Assembly (NCBI RefSeq): GCF_020595125.1
Contig: NZ_JACNMS010000002.1
Span: forward strand, 868,001 to 932,000
Direction of reading: 5' to 3'
DNA length: 64,000 nucleotides
DNA from: Jeotgalibacillus aurantiacus
Lineage (GTDB): Bacteria > Bacillota > Bacilli > Bacillales > Jeotgalibacillaceae
The stretch's first letter is position 1. The number at the start of each line of letters is the position of its first letter. This document shows positions 1 through 7,501 of this stretch, piece by piece. A model generated the notes under the pieces. That model worked only from the letters and a program-made list of their open reading frames with translations, did not search any database and had not been told where the DNA came from. The translations under genes and the position numbers were made by a program.

Positions 1-2
1 CT

Positions 3-188
3 GCTTCTTTTCCGGGCTATGCCCATTATTTTACGATTCTGACCGCATATCACTGTGGTATTTGCCTTGTTGACTTTTTATATGCGAAATGCCTTTTCAA
101 ATCTCCTCGCGGTGCTTTTATCGAAGAGGATGATGATGGCTACGAAATTCTGATTCCCGTTAAGGAATCAACCTCCTCTGGGATGTAA
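3..188 (+). CDS. C-terminal end of a membrane protein (DUF3267-like), cut by window edge
   Basis: An open frame enters from the left edge and stops with TAA at 186-188, giving the last 61 residues of a protein whose start lies outside the window. The visible part has a hydrophobic stretch (YFTILTAYHCGICLVDFLYA) followed by PRGAFIEEDDDGYEILIPV. That ending resembles DUF3267 putative zincin-like membrane peptidases, but the HExxH region is not visible, so the assignment is tentative. A strong terminator follows at once, so this is the last gene of its transcript. Confidence 0.5.
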   Translation, partial: ASFPGYAHYFTILTAYHCGICLVDFLYAKCLFKSPRGAFIEEDDDGYEILIPVKESTSSGM

Positions 189-234
189 AACAGACATAAA
201 AATAGGCTCGCCCTGTTTTTTATGTCTGTTTTTT
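187..234 (+). terminator. Rho-independent terminator
   Basis: Inverted repeat AACAGACATAAAAA / TTTTTTATGTCTGTT followed by a T run, directly after the stop codon of the partial gene. Confidence 0.75.
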
Positions 235-272
235 GGTATCTTAGTAACTAGAGGATAGGAGGATGATAGAGG

Positions 273-461
273 ATGGTTGAAGTCATTGGACTGTTTATCG
301 TATTTACTGTGTTTATACTCTATTCGATTAATCGTATGACAAATAGATTATGTGTTCAAAAGGAAATTCCAAATGAAAAACAACCGAAAGTCTTCCGGAC
401 AATCAATATTTTAATCTTGATCCTGCTGCTTTCATCTTATGTAGAAATTCTTTATACGTAA
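273..461 (+). CDS. Small two-segment membrane protein of unknown function
   Basis: 62 residues. Two hydrophobic segments, residues about 3-18 (VIGLFIVFTVFILYSI) and 44-60 (INILILILLLSSYVEIL), flank a short polar loop, predicting a small integral membrane protein with two helices. A ribosome binding site (AGGAGGATGATAGAGG) precedes the ATG, and a terminator follows within 10 bp, so it looks like a free-standing gene. I do not recognise the family. Coding potential rests on the RBS, the hydrophobic periodicity and the terminator. Confidence 0.6.
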   Translation: MVEVIGLFIVFTVFILYSINRMTNRLCVQKEIPNEKQPKVFRTINILILILLLSSYVEILYT

Positions 462-468
462 TTAAAAC

Positions 469-510
469 GGCGGAACGCTTCCATAGAGGAATCGTTCCGC
501 TTTGTTTTTT
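469..510 (+). terminator. Rho-independent terminator
   Basis: Stem GCGGAACG / CGTTCCGC with inner CTTCC/GGAAT pairing, followed by a T-rich tail; closes the small membrane protein gene. Confidence 0.75.
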
Positions 511-561
511 CCCGTTTTTATAAATATCCTCAATCCATTCCGTCACAATAGCGTCCAAATT

Positions 562-666
562 TGTGCGTAAAGTGACCAAGTTCAGGCGGAATGTGACCAA
601 GTTCAGGCGGAATGTGACCAAGTTCGAGAAGAATGTGGCCAAGTACCAGCTGAAAGTGACCAAATG
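562..666 (-). repeat. 21-bp tandem repeat array (five units)
   Basis: Five units with exact 21-nt spacing; read on the minus strand the core is cTTGGTCACNTTC. Two middle units are identical (period AATGTGACCAAGTTCAGGCGG on the plus strand, one base over the quoted limit if extended). The core resembles the TTTGACCACTCTTTC units of the arrays at 12151, 23840 and, more distantly, 49918, so I place all four in one family. The period is a multiple of three, which keeps a spurious frame open on the minus strand. Confidence 0.8.
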
Positions 667-1104
667 ATCGCCTACGCTTTTCTTTTTGGCTAGCTGCGGC
701 TCGCAGCGGCTAGTGCGCTTCCCTCAGCTCTGTCCGATAAGTCAACATCGGTTCACTTCGTTCACCGTGTTTCCTTTATCTCCGGCGCTTCAGTCCAGCG
801 CATACGCCGCTGAACGCTCGCCTGCGCTTTTCTTTGTCCAGCTCCACCAGGCAGGGACTAGCAAACTTCCCGTCCTCTCGTTCGATAAGTCAACATCGGT
901 TCACTTCGTTCACCGTGTTTCCTTTATCTTCGTCGAGGACAGTCCAGTTTGTACGTCCCTATACGCCTGGTTACGCCTTTCTTTGGCTAGCTCCGGCACC
1001 TAGCCCCTCGAGGTCATAAGTCAAAGCTGAAAGAGGGCAAAAGGCAGCCCTCTTTTCATCTTCGCCTTATGCTTGTCGGGGCTGAGCAAGGTGCCTACGC
1101 TTTT
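664..1104. repeat. Composite dispersed intergenic element (three modules)
   Basis: No gene is supported here. Two related copies of a module containing GATAAGTCAACATC and GTTCACTTCGTTCACCGTG lie at about 738-790 and 882-935 (inverted relative to the copies at 12380 and 52270). A third module at about 990-1090 pairs GGCACCTAGCCCC with GGGGCTgagcaaGGTGCC, CATAAG with CTTATG, and GAAAGAGGGC with GCCCTCTTTTC. The same module is embedded in the elements at 16241 and 48825. The predicted frames here are repeat translations. Confidence 0.8.
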
Positions 1105-1105
1105 C

Positions 1106-1198
1106 TTAGAACCACGCGCTGCCGATGATGATAAGAAGTATGAAGAGGACGACGACTAGGGCGAAGCCTCCGTAGTAGTTACCGTGTTTATGTGACAT
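1106..1198 (-). CDS. YjcZ-family sporulation micro-protein
   Basis: 30 residues: a short polar head (MSHKHGNYYGGF) followed by one hydrophobic helix (ALVVVLFILLIIIGSAWF). The glycine-rich head, the VVLFILLIII core and the terminal AWF are hallmarks of the YjcZ family, small Bacillales membrane peptides generally linked to late sporulation in the mother cell. A ribosome binding site (GAAGGGGG) lies 8-10 bp upstream. It is the second gene of a tandem pair, 25 bp downstream of its paralogue, and was found by direct reading because it is very short. Confidence 0.85.
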   Translation of the reverse strand: MSHKHGNYYGGFALVVVLFILLIIIGSAWF

Positions 1199-1223
1199 TT
1201 CATTTTCCCCCTTCTGTTGGTTT

Positions 1224-1307
1224 TTAGAACCACGCTGCTCCGACAATGATCAGAAGGATGAACAGCACGACAATAAGTGCGAATCCTCCACCGTATCCAC
1301 AGGACAT
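1224..1307 (-). CDS. YjcZ-family sporulation micro-protein
   Basis: 27 residues: MSCGYGGGF head and a single transmembrane stretch ALIVVLFILLIIVGAAWF, the typical YjcZ-family signature. A very strong ribosome binding site (GGAAGGAGGGG) precedes the ATG. It is the first gene of a tandem pair. The two tails are nearly the same (one Ala-to-Ser change before AWF), while the heads differ, so local duplication is likely. Minus-strand transcription would start in the 1310-1400 interval; I could not assign a sporulation sigma promoter there with confidence. Confidence 0.87.
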   Translation of the reverse strand: MSCGYGGGFALIVVLFILLIIVGAAWF

Positions 1308-1442
1308 TAAAACCCCTCCTTCCTTTCTTTTGTATGCTATTCAAAGGAAATCAAAAATGGTTGGGCAAAATAGTAAATGTGAAAATTCCTTGAATGTAGA
1401 GAAAATTAAGTATTCTCTGTTGGGTAAACGTTTAAATAAGCG

Positions 1443-1471
1443 TTCACCGTAATATGGAAATGTGATATAGT
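1443..1471 (+). promoter_or_regulatory. sigma-A promoter of prsA
   Basis: -35 TTCACC (1443-1448), 17-bp spacer, extended -10 TGaTATAGT (-10 hexamer 1466-1471). The ribosome binding site AAGGAGAGG lies about 40 bp further on. Confidence 0.65.
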
Positions 1472-1524
1472 ATGCAGTGAAGAATTTTCACCATAGATTT
1501 CACACATATAAGGAGAGGAAATGA

Positions 1525-2463
1525 ATGAAAAAGTGGATTGCAGCAGCTTCACTTACTTTAGGTGTAGCGGCTTTAGCAGGTTGCAGTGACGAGGAATCAG
1601 CAAGTGAAGTGATCGCTTCTTCGAGTGCAGGGGACATTACGAAGGACGAGCTTTATGAAGAGATGAAGAAGACTGTTGGGGAACAGGCGCTTCAAATGAT
1701 GATGCTCGAACAGGTACTTGAAGAAAAATATCCTGTTGATCAGGAGACCATTGACGCTGAGTTTGAAGAAGCGAAAGCACAGTACGGCGAGCAGTTTGAC
1801 ATGGTCCTTTCACAGCAGGGATACGATGAGGAATCCTTCAAGGAAATGCTGAAACTGAATCGTATGCAGGAGAATGCACTCGTTGCAGACGTTGAAGTAA
1901 CAGATGAAGAAATTCAGGCTGAATACGACAAGATGAAAAAAGAAGTCAGCGCACGTCATATTCTTGTTGCTGACGAAGCAACAGCACTTGATGTGAAAAA
2001 GCAGCTTGAGGATGGCGCAGACTTTGCTGAGCTTGCAAAAGAAGTTTCTACTGAGCCTGCAGCACAAGAAACAGGTGGAGACCTTGGATTCTTCGGACCG
2101 GGAACAATGGATCCTGCTTTCGAAGAGGCCGCTTTTAACCTTGAACCTAATGTCATCAGTGATCCGGTCGAAACGAGCTTCGGCTGGCACATTATCGAAG
2201 TAACAGAAACGCGCGAAGCAGAGGTTGAGCCTCTTGAAGAGATTCGTGATCAGGTTGAGCATGATCTGAAACTGGCAAAAGCAGATATGAATCAGATCGG
2301 AACCGTTGTAAGAGACTTGCTTAACGAAGCAAATATCCAGGTAGAAGACGAAGATTTGACTGAAACATTTGATGCCCTTCTACAGGAACCTGTCAGCTCA
2401 CCTGCTGCCCCTCCGGCAGAAGAGCCAGCTGAAGAGGAAACAACTGAAGATACAGAAGAATAA
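1525..2463 (+). CDS. prsA: PrsA foldase lipoprotein (parvulin peptidyl-prolyl isomerase)
   Basis: 312 residues. PrsA is a lipid-anchored extracytoplasmic foldase that helps exported proteins fold after leaving the Sec channel. The N-terminus is a lipoprotein signal (MKKWIAAASLTLGVAALAGC) with lipobox LAGC and lipidated Cys20. A parvulin PPIase domain spans about residues 139-229 (ARHILV, TGGDLGFFGPG, FGWHIIEV), between the N- and C-terminal chaperone segments typical of the family. The tail from about residue 285 is rich in Pro, Ala and Glu and makes the protein slightly longer than B. subtilis PrsA (292 residues). It sits next to yhaL and yhaM as in B. subtilis, with its own promoter and terminator. 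Confidence 0.97.
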   Translation: MKKWIAAASLTLGVAALAGCSDEESASEVIASSSAGDITKDELYEEMKKTVGEQALQMMMLEQVLEEKYPVDQETIDAEFEEAKAQYGEQFDMVLSQQGYDEESFKEMLKLNRMQENALVADVEVTDEEIQAEYDKMKKEVSARHILVADEATALDVKKQLEDGADFAELAKEVSTEPAAQETGGDLGFFGPGTMDPAFEEAAFNLEPNVISDPVETSFGWHIIEVTETREAEVEPLEEIRDQVEHDLKLAKADMNQIGTVVRDLLNEANIQVEDEDLTETFDALLQEPVSSPAAPPAEEPAEEETTEDTEE

Positions 2464-2473
2464 TACAAAACAT

Positions 2474-2515
2474 AAAGCCGGTCACACTCCGTTTCCATGA
2501 GTGTGACCGGCTTTA
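2474..2515 (+). terminator. Terminator of prsA
   Basis: Perfect stem AAAGCCGGTCACACTC / GAGTGTGACCGGCTTT with a 9-nt loop; the A and T flanks would let it work in both directions. Confidence 0.8.
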
Positions 2516-2531
2516 TATCTGCTCAAAAATG

Positions 2532-2567
2532 AAAAACCTCCTGCAATTTTCATCACAGGAGGTTTTT
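2532..2567 (-). terminator. Terminator of yhaL (minus strand)
   Basis: Stem AAAAACCTCCTG / CAGGAGGTTTTT just past the yhaL stop codon. The stem contains an AGGAGG-like sequence but no gene follows it. Confidence 0.75.
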
Positions 2568-2576
2568 CATTTCCAT

Positions 2577-2762
2577 TCATTGATTTTTAAGCTGCGACAC
2601 CATTTTCTTTCTTTTTTCATCTTCGATCCGTTTTATGTAGGCTTCACCATGTTCTTCGATAAAACGGACTTCCTGTTTTCTTTCAGCATGCGCAGTCTTC
2701 AGAAACATAATAAAACTGATGATGATCCCGCCAATTGCAATATCGATCCAGATTGGAAACAT
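2577..2762 (-). CDS. yhaL: YhaL family sporulation protein
   Basis: 61 residues. One N-terminal transmembrane segment (residues about 2-22, FPIWIDIAIGGIIISFIMFLK) is followed by a charged cytoplasmic tail rich in Glu, Lys and Arg. Length, topology and position between prsA and yhaM match B. subtilis YhaL, a small protein classed as sporulation-related with no defined biochemical role. A strong ribosome binding site (GCAGGAGGGG) supports the start. It is probably transcribed with yhaM, which ends about 65 bp downstream of... more exactly, yhaM starts at 3788 and reads toward it on the same strand. Confidence 0.85.
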   Translation of the reverse strand: MFPIWIDIAIGGIIISFIMFLKTAHAERKQEVRFIEEHGEAYIKRIEDEKRKKMVSQLKNQ

Positions 2763-2828
2763 CCTTTCCCCTCCTGCATTTAATCAGCTCAAGAGCCGTT
2801 TATAGAGGGTATGTTTCCACCCTTTCTC

Positions 2829-3788
2829 TTATGCGTCTTCAAATGGATCATCGTATAGGTGTGGACGGTAAAATGTACGGTTTTCAAGGGCAAATACGCG
2901 CTCTGTAAATTCACCGGGCTTCGTCCGCTGAATGACACGGTCCATCATAATCATTTTTGCGTCCAGATTGTCAATGTAATGAAGTATTTCTGCTTCCCTT
3001 AGCATTGGCGGCTTTGGTGAGCCCCATTCTGCTTTCCCGTGGTGGGATAAAATCATGTGCTGAAGCATCAGCACCTCTTCCCCTTCCACTTCAAGCTCTT
3101 TCGCTGCTTCAGCAATTTCATTCACCATGATTGAAATATGCCCCAGAAGATTACCTTCAAGCGTATAGGTCGCTGATACGGCACCTGACAGCTCCTTCAC
3201 TTTGCCCATATCATGAAGAATCACTCCTGCATACAGAAGATCCTTATTCAGATTTGGATAAAGCTCTGTCAGTGATTTCGCGATTTTCAGCATCGAGACA
3301 ACGTGGTAAGCAAGTCCTGACACGAACTCATGATGATTTTTCGTTGCTGCCGGAAACTCGAGAAATGCCTTTTGATACTTTTTGACCAAATGACGTGTAA
3401 TTCTTTGAATAACAGGGTTTTTCATCTCAAAAATATACTGGGTCAGCTCTTCCGTCATTTCATCTTTTGATAGTGGTGCGGTTTCAAGGAATTCTCCCAT
3501 TTGCACGTTATCAGTCGCTGAAGCCGGACGGATCTGCTTTAATCTGAGCTGATTTTTGCCTCTGTAATTATGAATTTCACCTGCAACCTTAACAATGGTC
3601 TGAGGCTGAAATCTTTTTTCTTCTTCATCCCCTGCATCCCACAGCTTTGCTTCAATTTCCCCGCTGCGATCCTGAAAAATCAGGGTTAAAAATGGCTTTC
3701 CAGCCGTTGTAACACCCTTGGTTGTTTGTTTAATCAACAGGAATTGTTCAACCTGATCCCCTGCATTTAAAAATGTGATGCCTTTCAT
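2829..3788 (-). CDS. yhaM: 3'-5' exoribonuclease YhaM
   Basis: 319 residues, close to the 314 of B. subtilis YhaM. The enzyme degrades short RNA and single-stranded DNA from the 3' end, needs metal ions, and acts in general RNA turnover. An OB-fold nucleic-acid-binding domain lies at about residues 15-90 (ETAPLS linker after it), followed by an HD-type hydrolase domain from about 160 to 290. Metal ligands are visible as H162 (YHVVSM) and the H192-D193 pair in ILHDMGK. The RBS (AAAGGAGATGG) fixes the ATG start. Same strand and order as in B. subtilis, upstream of yhaL. Confidence 0.95.
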   Translation of the reverse strand: MKGITFLNAGDQVEQFLLIKQTTKGVTTAGKPFLTLIFQDRSGEIEAKLWDAGDEEEKRFQPQTIVKVAGEIHNYRGKNQLRLKQIRPASATDNVQMGEFLETAPLSKDEMTEELTQYIFEMKNPVIQRITRHLVKKYQKAFLEFPAATKNHHEFVSGLAYHVVSMLKIAKSLTELYPNLNKDLLYAGVILHDMGKVKELSGAVSATYTLEGNLLGHISIMVNEIAEAAKELEVEGEEVLMLQHMILSHHGKAEWGSPKPPMLREAEILHYIDNLDAKMIMMDRVIQRTKPGEFTERVFALENRTFYRPHLYDDPFEDA

Positions 3789-3907
3789 CTCTTCGCCATC
3801 TCCTTTACATGGAATTGCCTTTTCAGGCGTTCTTCAGGCGGAACAAACGTTCTTTATTAGTATAACAGATAAACAGTCCTGACACATATGAAGCCGAGAC
3901 GTATGAA

Positions 3908-5182
3908 TTAGCTCGTCTTCTCACGCTTTGAAAGCTGAAGTGCTTTTTTAAGGTCTTTGATGGATGACGAATTTCCATACATCAGTACACCACCACGATA
4001 CACTTTTGCGCCAAACCATCCAAGCAGTAAAATTGTGATCAGCATCAGCACAATCGCGATCACCGGTTCCCAAATCGAAATGTCCAGCATTCCGACACGG
4101 GTAAACATGACGAGCGGACTGAAGAAAGGAATATAAGATGTGATGGTAATAAGAGCTGTCTCAGGCTCCGCCAGACCGTAAAAGGCCAAGAGTGCTCCAC
4201 CGACCACCAGGAGATTAACAGGCAGCAGCACCTGCTGAAGATCCTCTGTCCTGCTCACGAGAGAGCCTAAAAATGCAGCAAGTGAAGCGAACAAAAAGTA
4301 TCCGAGAATATAAAAGATCACCGCAAAAACGATGGTAACGATTGAGCCGGAGGAAAAGTCAAACAGCGAATAAATCCCGCCTTCAAAAGAATCCTGGCTC
4401 AGATTAACGGAAAGAATACCGATCCCTGCCCAGATCGTCAGCTGTGTCAGTCCGACAAGACCGATCCCGGCAATTTTAGCAAAAATCTGCTGGATAGGTG
4501 AAACGCTTGAGATCAGGATTTCCATTACCCGTGATGATTTTTCATTCGCTACTTCCGTTGCGATCATCATTGAATATATCAGCACAGACATATAAATCAC
4601 AAAAATCAGGATATAGACGAGTCCTCTCGCCTGATCAAGTTCAGCGGCAGATCTTGCTGAATCCACATAAGCCGATTCTGCAAATGAAACAGGAAGATTC
4701 AAGGTTGCCAGCTCATCGGCACTTAACCCCAGTCGGTTCGCAGCGATGTTGGACTGAATCGTCTGAAGTGCAGCCTGCAAGTCATTTGAATAGGAATTGG
4801 CTGTTAAAGATTTCGAAATGTATTCAGCCTTTATTTTTCCGCTCTCCGCCATATCAACAATCAGAAGCGCGTCAAATTCCCCTGCTTCTAACTCCTCTTG
4901 CAGAACAGCCTGATTTTTATCTTCGGTTGAAACGGCAATAGAGCTGTTGATAATCGCTGTCTGATCCGCGATAAGTGAAGCGATCTGAGGTTCTTCCTCA
5001 TAAACGACGACTTCCCAACTGCCTTCTCCACCGTTACGATCAGACGAAAAAATATCGGCAATCGACTGAAAATTCGTTCCGATGATAATGGCAAGAGCAA
5101 ATAGCGCAGTTGTGATGATAAATGATCTGGATTTAATTTTTCCTATGTATGATTTCGCCAGAATCAGACCGAATCTATTCAA
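3908..5182 (-). CDS. yhaP: ABC transporter permease YhaP (NatB family)
   Basis: Predicted 424-residue permease of a NatAB-type exporter. An N-terminal transmembrane helix (FIITTALFALAIIIG) is followed by a large extracytoplasmic domain (about residues 45-190) and a cluster of five or six helices in the C-terminal half, the usual ABC-2 permease layout. I chose the TTG at 5180-5182 (NRFGLILAKSY after it), which overlaps the yhaQ stop, because it has a GGCAGG-type RBS and gives a length near the B. subtilis 419. An ATG eleven codons upstream lies deeper in yhaQ and has no RBS. The substrate is unknown. Confidence 0.9.
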   Translation of the reverse strand: MNRFGLILAKSYIGKIKSRSFIITTALFALAIIIGTNFQSIADIFSSDRNGGEGSWEVVVYEEEPQIASLIADQTAIINSSIAVSTEDKNQAVLQEELEAGEFDALLIVDMAESGKIKAEYISKSLTANSYSNDLQAALQTIQSNIAANRLGLSADELATLNLPVSFAESAYVDSARSAAELDQARGLVYILIFVIYMSVLIYSMMIATEVANEKSSRVMEILISSVSPIQQIFAKIAGIGLVGLTQLTIWAGIGILSVNLSQDSFEGGIYSLFDFSSGSIVTIVFAVIFYILGYFLFASLAAFLGSLVSRTEDLQQVLLPVNLLVVGGALLAFYGLAEPETALITITSYIPFFSPLVMFTRVGMLDISIWEPVIAIVLMLITILLLGWFGAKVYRGGVLMYGNSSSIKDLKKALQLSKREKTS

Positions 5183-6071
5183 ATGAAGCACCTGCCTTCT
5201 CAATAAAGATATCATTCAGCGACGGTTCTTCAAGTGAAAACTGCCGGATGAAACCCCTTCCCTGAATGGACTGCAGAATGTTTTGTGAGACATCTTCGTT
5301 TTCAATCTGAAGAATCACACCGCCAATCACCGTTTTCAATTTCACTACGCCAGGAAAATCTTTGAGCTCTGATAAGTCCATATCCGATCTAATCACCAGA
5401 TTTTTCTTACCAAATGCCTTTTTTATCTCAAGCAGACGGCCTTTCACGATCGGTTTTCCATGATGAATGATGCACAGACTTTCACATAATTCCTCCACAT
5501 GCTCCATCCGGTGACTCGAAAAAACAATGGTGGTGCCGCTGTTCTTAAGATCCGTTACGGCTTCTTTTAAAAGCTCGACATTGACAGGATCAAGTCCACT
5601 AAACGGTTCATCAAGGATGAGCAGCTCCGGCTTATGTATAACTGAAGCGATAAACTGGATTTTCTGCTGGTTCCCTTTAGACAGCTCCTCTACTTTCTTA
5701 TTTTCATAATCCGGAACTTTAAATCGGGCAAGCCAGGCTTTCAGTTCTTTTTCAGCTTCTTTTTTATCCATTCCTCTTAATCTTGCAAGGTAGACAATTT
5801 GCTCCTTCACTTTCATTTTCGGGTAGAGACCTCTTTCCTCCGGCAGATACCCGATTTTCTGACTGTTATGGTAACCGATTTTGTCATTGTTCCACGTAAC
5901 TGAACCATTTGTTGAATCAATAAGCCCAAGAATCATCCGGAAGGTCGTCGTTTTTCCTGCACCATTTGCGCCAAGAAATCCAAACAGCTCCCCTTTATTT
6001 ATTTCAAGTGACAGCTGATCAACAGCTGTATGGTCACCAAATCTCTTTGTAACATGATCAATATGCAGCAT
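5175..6071 (-). CDS. yhaQ: ABC transporter ATP-binding protein YhaQ
   Basis: 298 residues, the same length as B. subtilis YhaQ. Walker A GANGAGKT at residues 34-41, signature LSKGNQQK at about 129, Walker B LLILDEP at about 149-155, then the C-terminal extension seen in NatA-type exporters. I chose the ATG at 6071 because GAGGAGG lies just upstream and MLHIDHVTKRFG is the normal N-terminus; an in-frame ATG 20 codons upstream lacks an RBS. Its last codons overlap the yhaP start, so the two are translationally coupled and form one exporter. Confidence 0.94.
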   Translation of the reverse strand: MLHIDHVTKRFGDHTAVDQLSLEINKGELFGFLGANGAGKTTTFRMILGLIDSTNGSVTWNNDKIGYHNSQKIGYLPEERGLYPKMKVKEQIVYLARLRGMDKKEAEKELKAWLARFKVPDYENKKVEELSKGNQQKIQFIASVIHKPELLILDEPFSGLDPVNVELLKEAVTDLKNSGTTIVFSSHRMEHVEELCESLCIIHHGKPIVKGRLLEIKKAFGKKNLVIRSDMDLSELKDFPGVVKLKTVIGGVILQIENEDVSQNILQSIQGRGFIRQFSLEEPSLNDIFIEKAGASFE

Positions 6072-6212
6072 CTCCCAAACCTCCTCTGTCCCTATCATTA
6101 TTCTATACGTATTATATAGAAAAAAGTTCATTTTTTCCTGACTTTCAAAACTTTACGGAAGTTACCGGCTGTGTAAAAATAAAAGAGCGGACAAAGAGAG
6201 GAGATGGTAGAC

Positions 6213-6398
6213 GTGGATATTTACAAGATCACCGTTTTTGATCCGAAGGGAGAACTTCTTTTTGAAGATTCCTTCGAGGCAAAGGAAGACGATGAAGCGA
6301 AACAGATCGGTGAAAAGAAGCTTGAAGAGCAGGGTTACATAGAACATACTCACCGTGTTGTATCCCCGAGAGGCAAACTGGTTTTATTTCACAGCTAA
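6213..6398 (+). CDS. yhzD: YhzD-like small protein
   Basis: 61 residues, soluble and acidic. The pattern ITVFDPKGELLFEDSFEA ... THRVVSPRGKLVLF matches YhzD, a small conserved Bacillus protein with no known function, here in its usual place between yhaQ and yhaR. An ATG at 6204 sits right on the AGGAG sequence and is too close to it. The GTG at 6213 has a spacing of about nine bases and gives the family length, so I chose it. Confidence 0.8.
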   Translation: MDIYKITVFDPKGELLFEDSFEAKEDDEAKQIGEKKLEEQGYIEHTHRVVSPRGKLVLFHS

Positions 6399-6419
6399 CC
6401 AATTGGACATGATCGCAAT

Positions 6420-6465
6420 AATGGAGGTGGGGCAACTCTTATCAGAGTCGTCCCACCTCCATTTC
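6420..6465. terminator. Bidirectional terminator between yhzD and yhaR
   Basis: Stem AATGGAGGTGGG / CCCACCTCCATTT with an inner AACTCT/AGAGTC helix; it separates two convergent genes. Confidence 0.8.
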
Positions 6466-6476
6466 ATTTTCAATCT

Positions 6477-7271
6477 TTACTGTCCTTTAAAAGCAGGTTT
6501 TCTTTTATGCACGAATGCATTGATTCCCTCAAGATGATCTTCCGTCTGCCTCATTCTCCACTGTGCTTCTTCTTCCATTTCAAGCGTTGACTCAAGCTCT
6601 TTCAGCCTGCTTGCACGCAGAATAGCCTTCGTCTCAAGCATCGCTTTAAGCGGACTGCTACTGAATCGGCTGACATAAGCTTCTGCTTCAGTAACGGCAC
6701 GTCCCTCTGCCGTTACACGGTCAATCAGCCCGAATGAATGAGCTTCGTGGGCATTCATCACGTCCCCTCTCCAGATCGCGTGCATCGCCTTATGAGACCC
6801 GACTCTTTCCTGCATCAGAAAATGACCGCCACCGTCAGGCACAAGACCAATACCGATGAAGTTCATCGCAAGCTTACTCTGCTCTTCAGCAATCAGAACA
6901 TCACACGCCAGTGCCAGACTCAGACCAAGACCCGCAGCAGCACCGTGGATCGCACTAATCGTAATTTTCGGCATGGCATAAAGCGTGGTTGAAAGTTCTT
7001 TGATCACTTTCATAAACGTTTTAAATTCTTCCTCACCACTCATCGTCAGCATCCCTTTAATATCACCGCCGGAGCAAAACCCTTTTCCTTCCCCTTTTAA
7101 CACCACGATTTGCAGGTCTGCATTACGTGAAATCTCCTTCAGCACATCAAGAAGCTCAGACATTAACTCCATATTCAACGCATTCAGACTTTCAGGCCTG
7201 TTCAGTGATACCCATGCCGTTTTTCCTTCAGTTTTCACGTAAAGTGTTTTATAGCTGTTCGTCAATTCCAT
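6477..7271 (-). CDS. yhaR: Enoyl-CoA hydratase/isomerase family protein (YhaR)
   Basis: 264 residues. A crotonase-fold protein: N-terminal VSLNRPESLNALN, oxyanion-hole segment FCSGGDIKGM, second oxyanion segment AIHGAAAGLGLSLALACD, and catalytic-region IGIGLVPDGGG. The family hydrates or isomerises acyl-CoA thioesters in fatty acid breakdown; the exact substrate cannot be read from the sequence. The closest B. subtilis counterpart by position and size is YhaR (255 residues). RBS AAGGGGGATGG supports the start. A palindrome of the kind used by TetR/FadR repressors lies 17-38 bp upstream, consistent with acyl-CoA-responsive control. Confidence 0.88.
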   Translation of the reverse strand: MELTNSYKTLYVKTEGKTAWVSLNRPESLNALNMELMSELLDVLKEISRNADLQIVVLKGEGKGFCSGGDIKGMLTMSGEEEFKTFMKVIKELSTTLYAMPKITISAIHGAAAGLGLSLALACDVLIAEEQSKLAMNFIGIGLVPDGGGHFLMQERVGSHKAMHAIWRGDVMNAHEAHSFGLIDRVTAEGRAVTEAEAYVSRFSSSPLKAMLETKAILRASRLKELESTLEMEEEAQWRMRQTEDHLEGINAFVHKRKPAFKGQ

Positions 7272-7287
7272 TTTTCCATCCCCCTTA

Positions 7288-7309
7288 AAAATGAATGATC
7301 ATTCATTTT
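7288..7309. promoter_or_regulatory. Operator-like palindrome upstream of yhaR
   Basis: Perfect 22-bp palindrome with core ATGAATGATCATTCAT. The TGAATGA/TCATTCA half-sites equal those of the B. subtilis FadR operator, but the spacer of about four bases found there is missing here. A TetR-family site is a reasonable inference. Confidence 0.6.
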
Positions 7310-7442
7310 ATCATTCTCTACGCCTTTCATAAAATCCTTCTTTTTTTTAAAAGATTCTTATTCTGGCGCGCGATACTGTAATCTCCACATAGATTAATAA
7401 GAAAAAATACCTATTATTATTATTTTTTTAGTCTAATTGATG

Positions 7443-7469
7443 TAAACGTTTATCAATTTCAGACGATAT
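7443..7469 (+). promoter_or_regulatory. sigma-D promoter of hemAT
   Basis: TAAA (7443-7446), exactly 15 bases, then GACGATAT (7462-7469): seven of eight match the sigma-D -10 consensus GCCGATAT with consensus spacing. RBS AAGGAGG follows at about 7488. Sigma-D is the flagellar/chemotaxis sigma factor, in keeping with the gene. Confidence 0.85.
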
Positions 7470-7501
7470 AAAATAAGATTTGATACTAAGGAGGATTTTT
7501 C

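Noticed and set aside
403-663. 86-residue minus-strand frame with LVTFRLN repeats
   Set aside because: It is a translation of the 21-bp tandem array and a terminator. No RBS; the period is a multiple of three, which keeps the frame open by chance.
686-1019. Plus-strand frames of 105 and 61 codons
   Set aside because: They lie fully inside the composite dispersed element and resemble the inverse of copies elsewhere; no RBS and no protein-like character.
1325-1345. Sporulation sigma-E/K -10 (CATACAAA) upstream of the YjcZ genes
   Set aside because: The -10 resembles the consensus but no matching -35 is found at proper spacing.
4498-4941. 147-codon frame antisense to yhaP
   Set aside because: Shadow of a clear permease gene; composition is not protein-like.
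7441-7455. cre site in the hemAT promoter (TGTAAACGTTTATCA)
   Set aside because: One base too long between the half-sites relative to the cre consensus; the sequence is better explained by the sigma-D promoter it overlaps.
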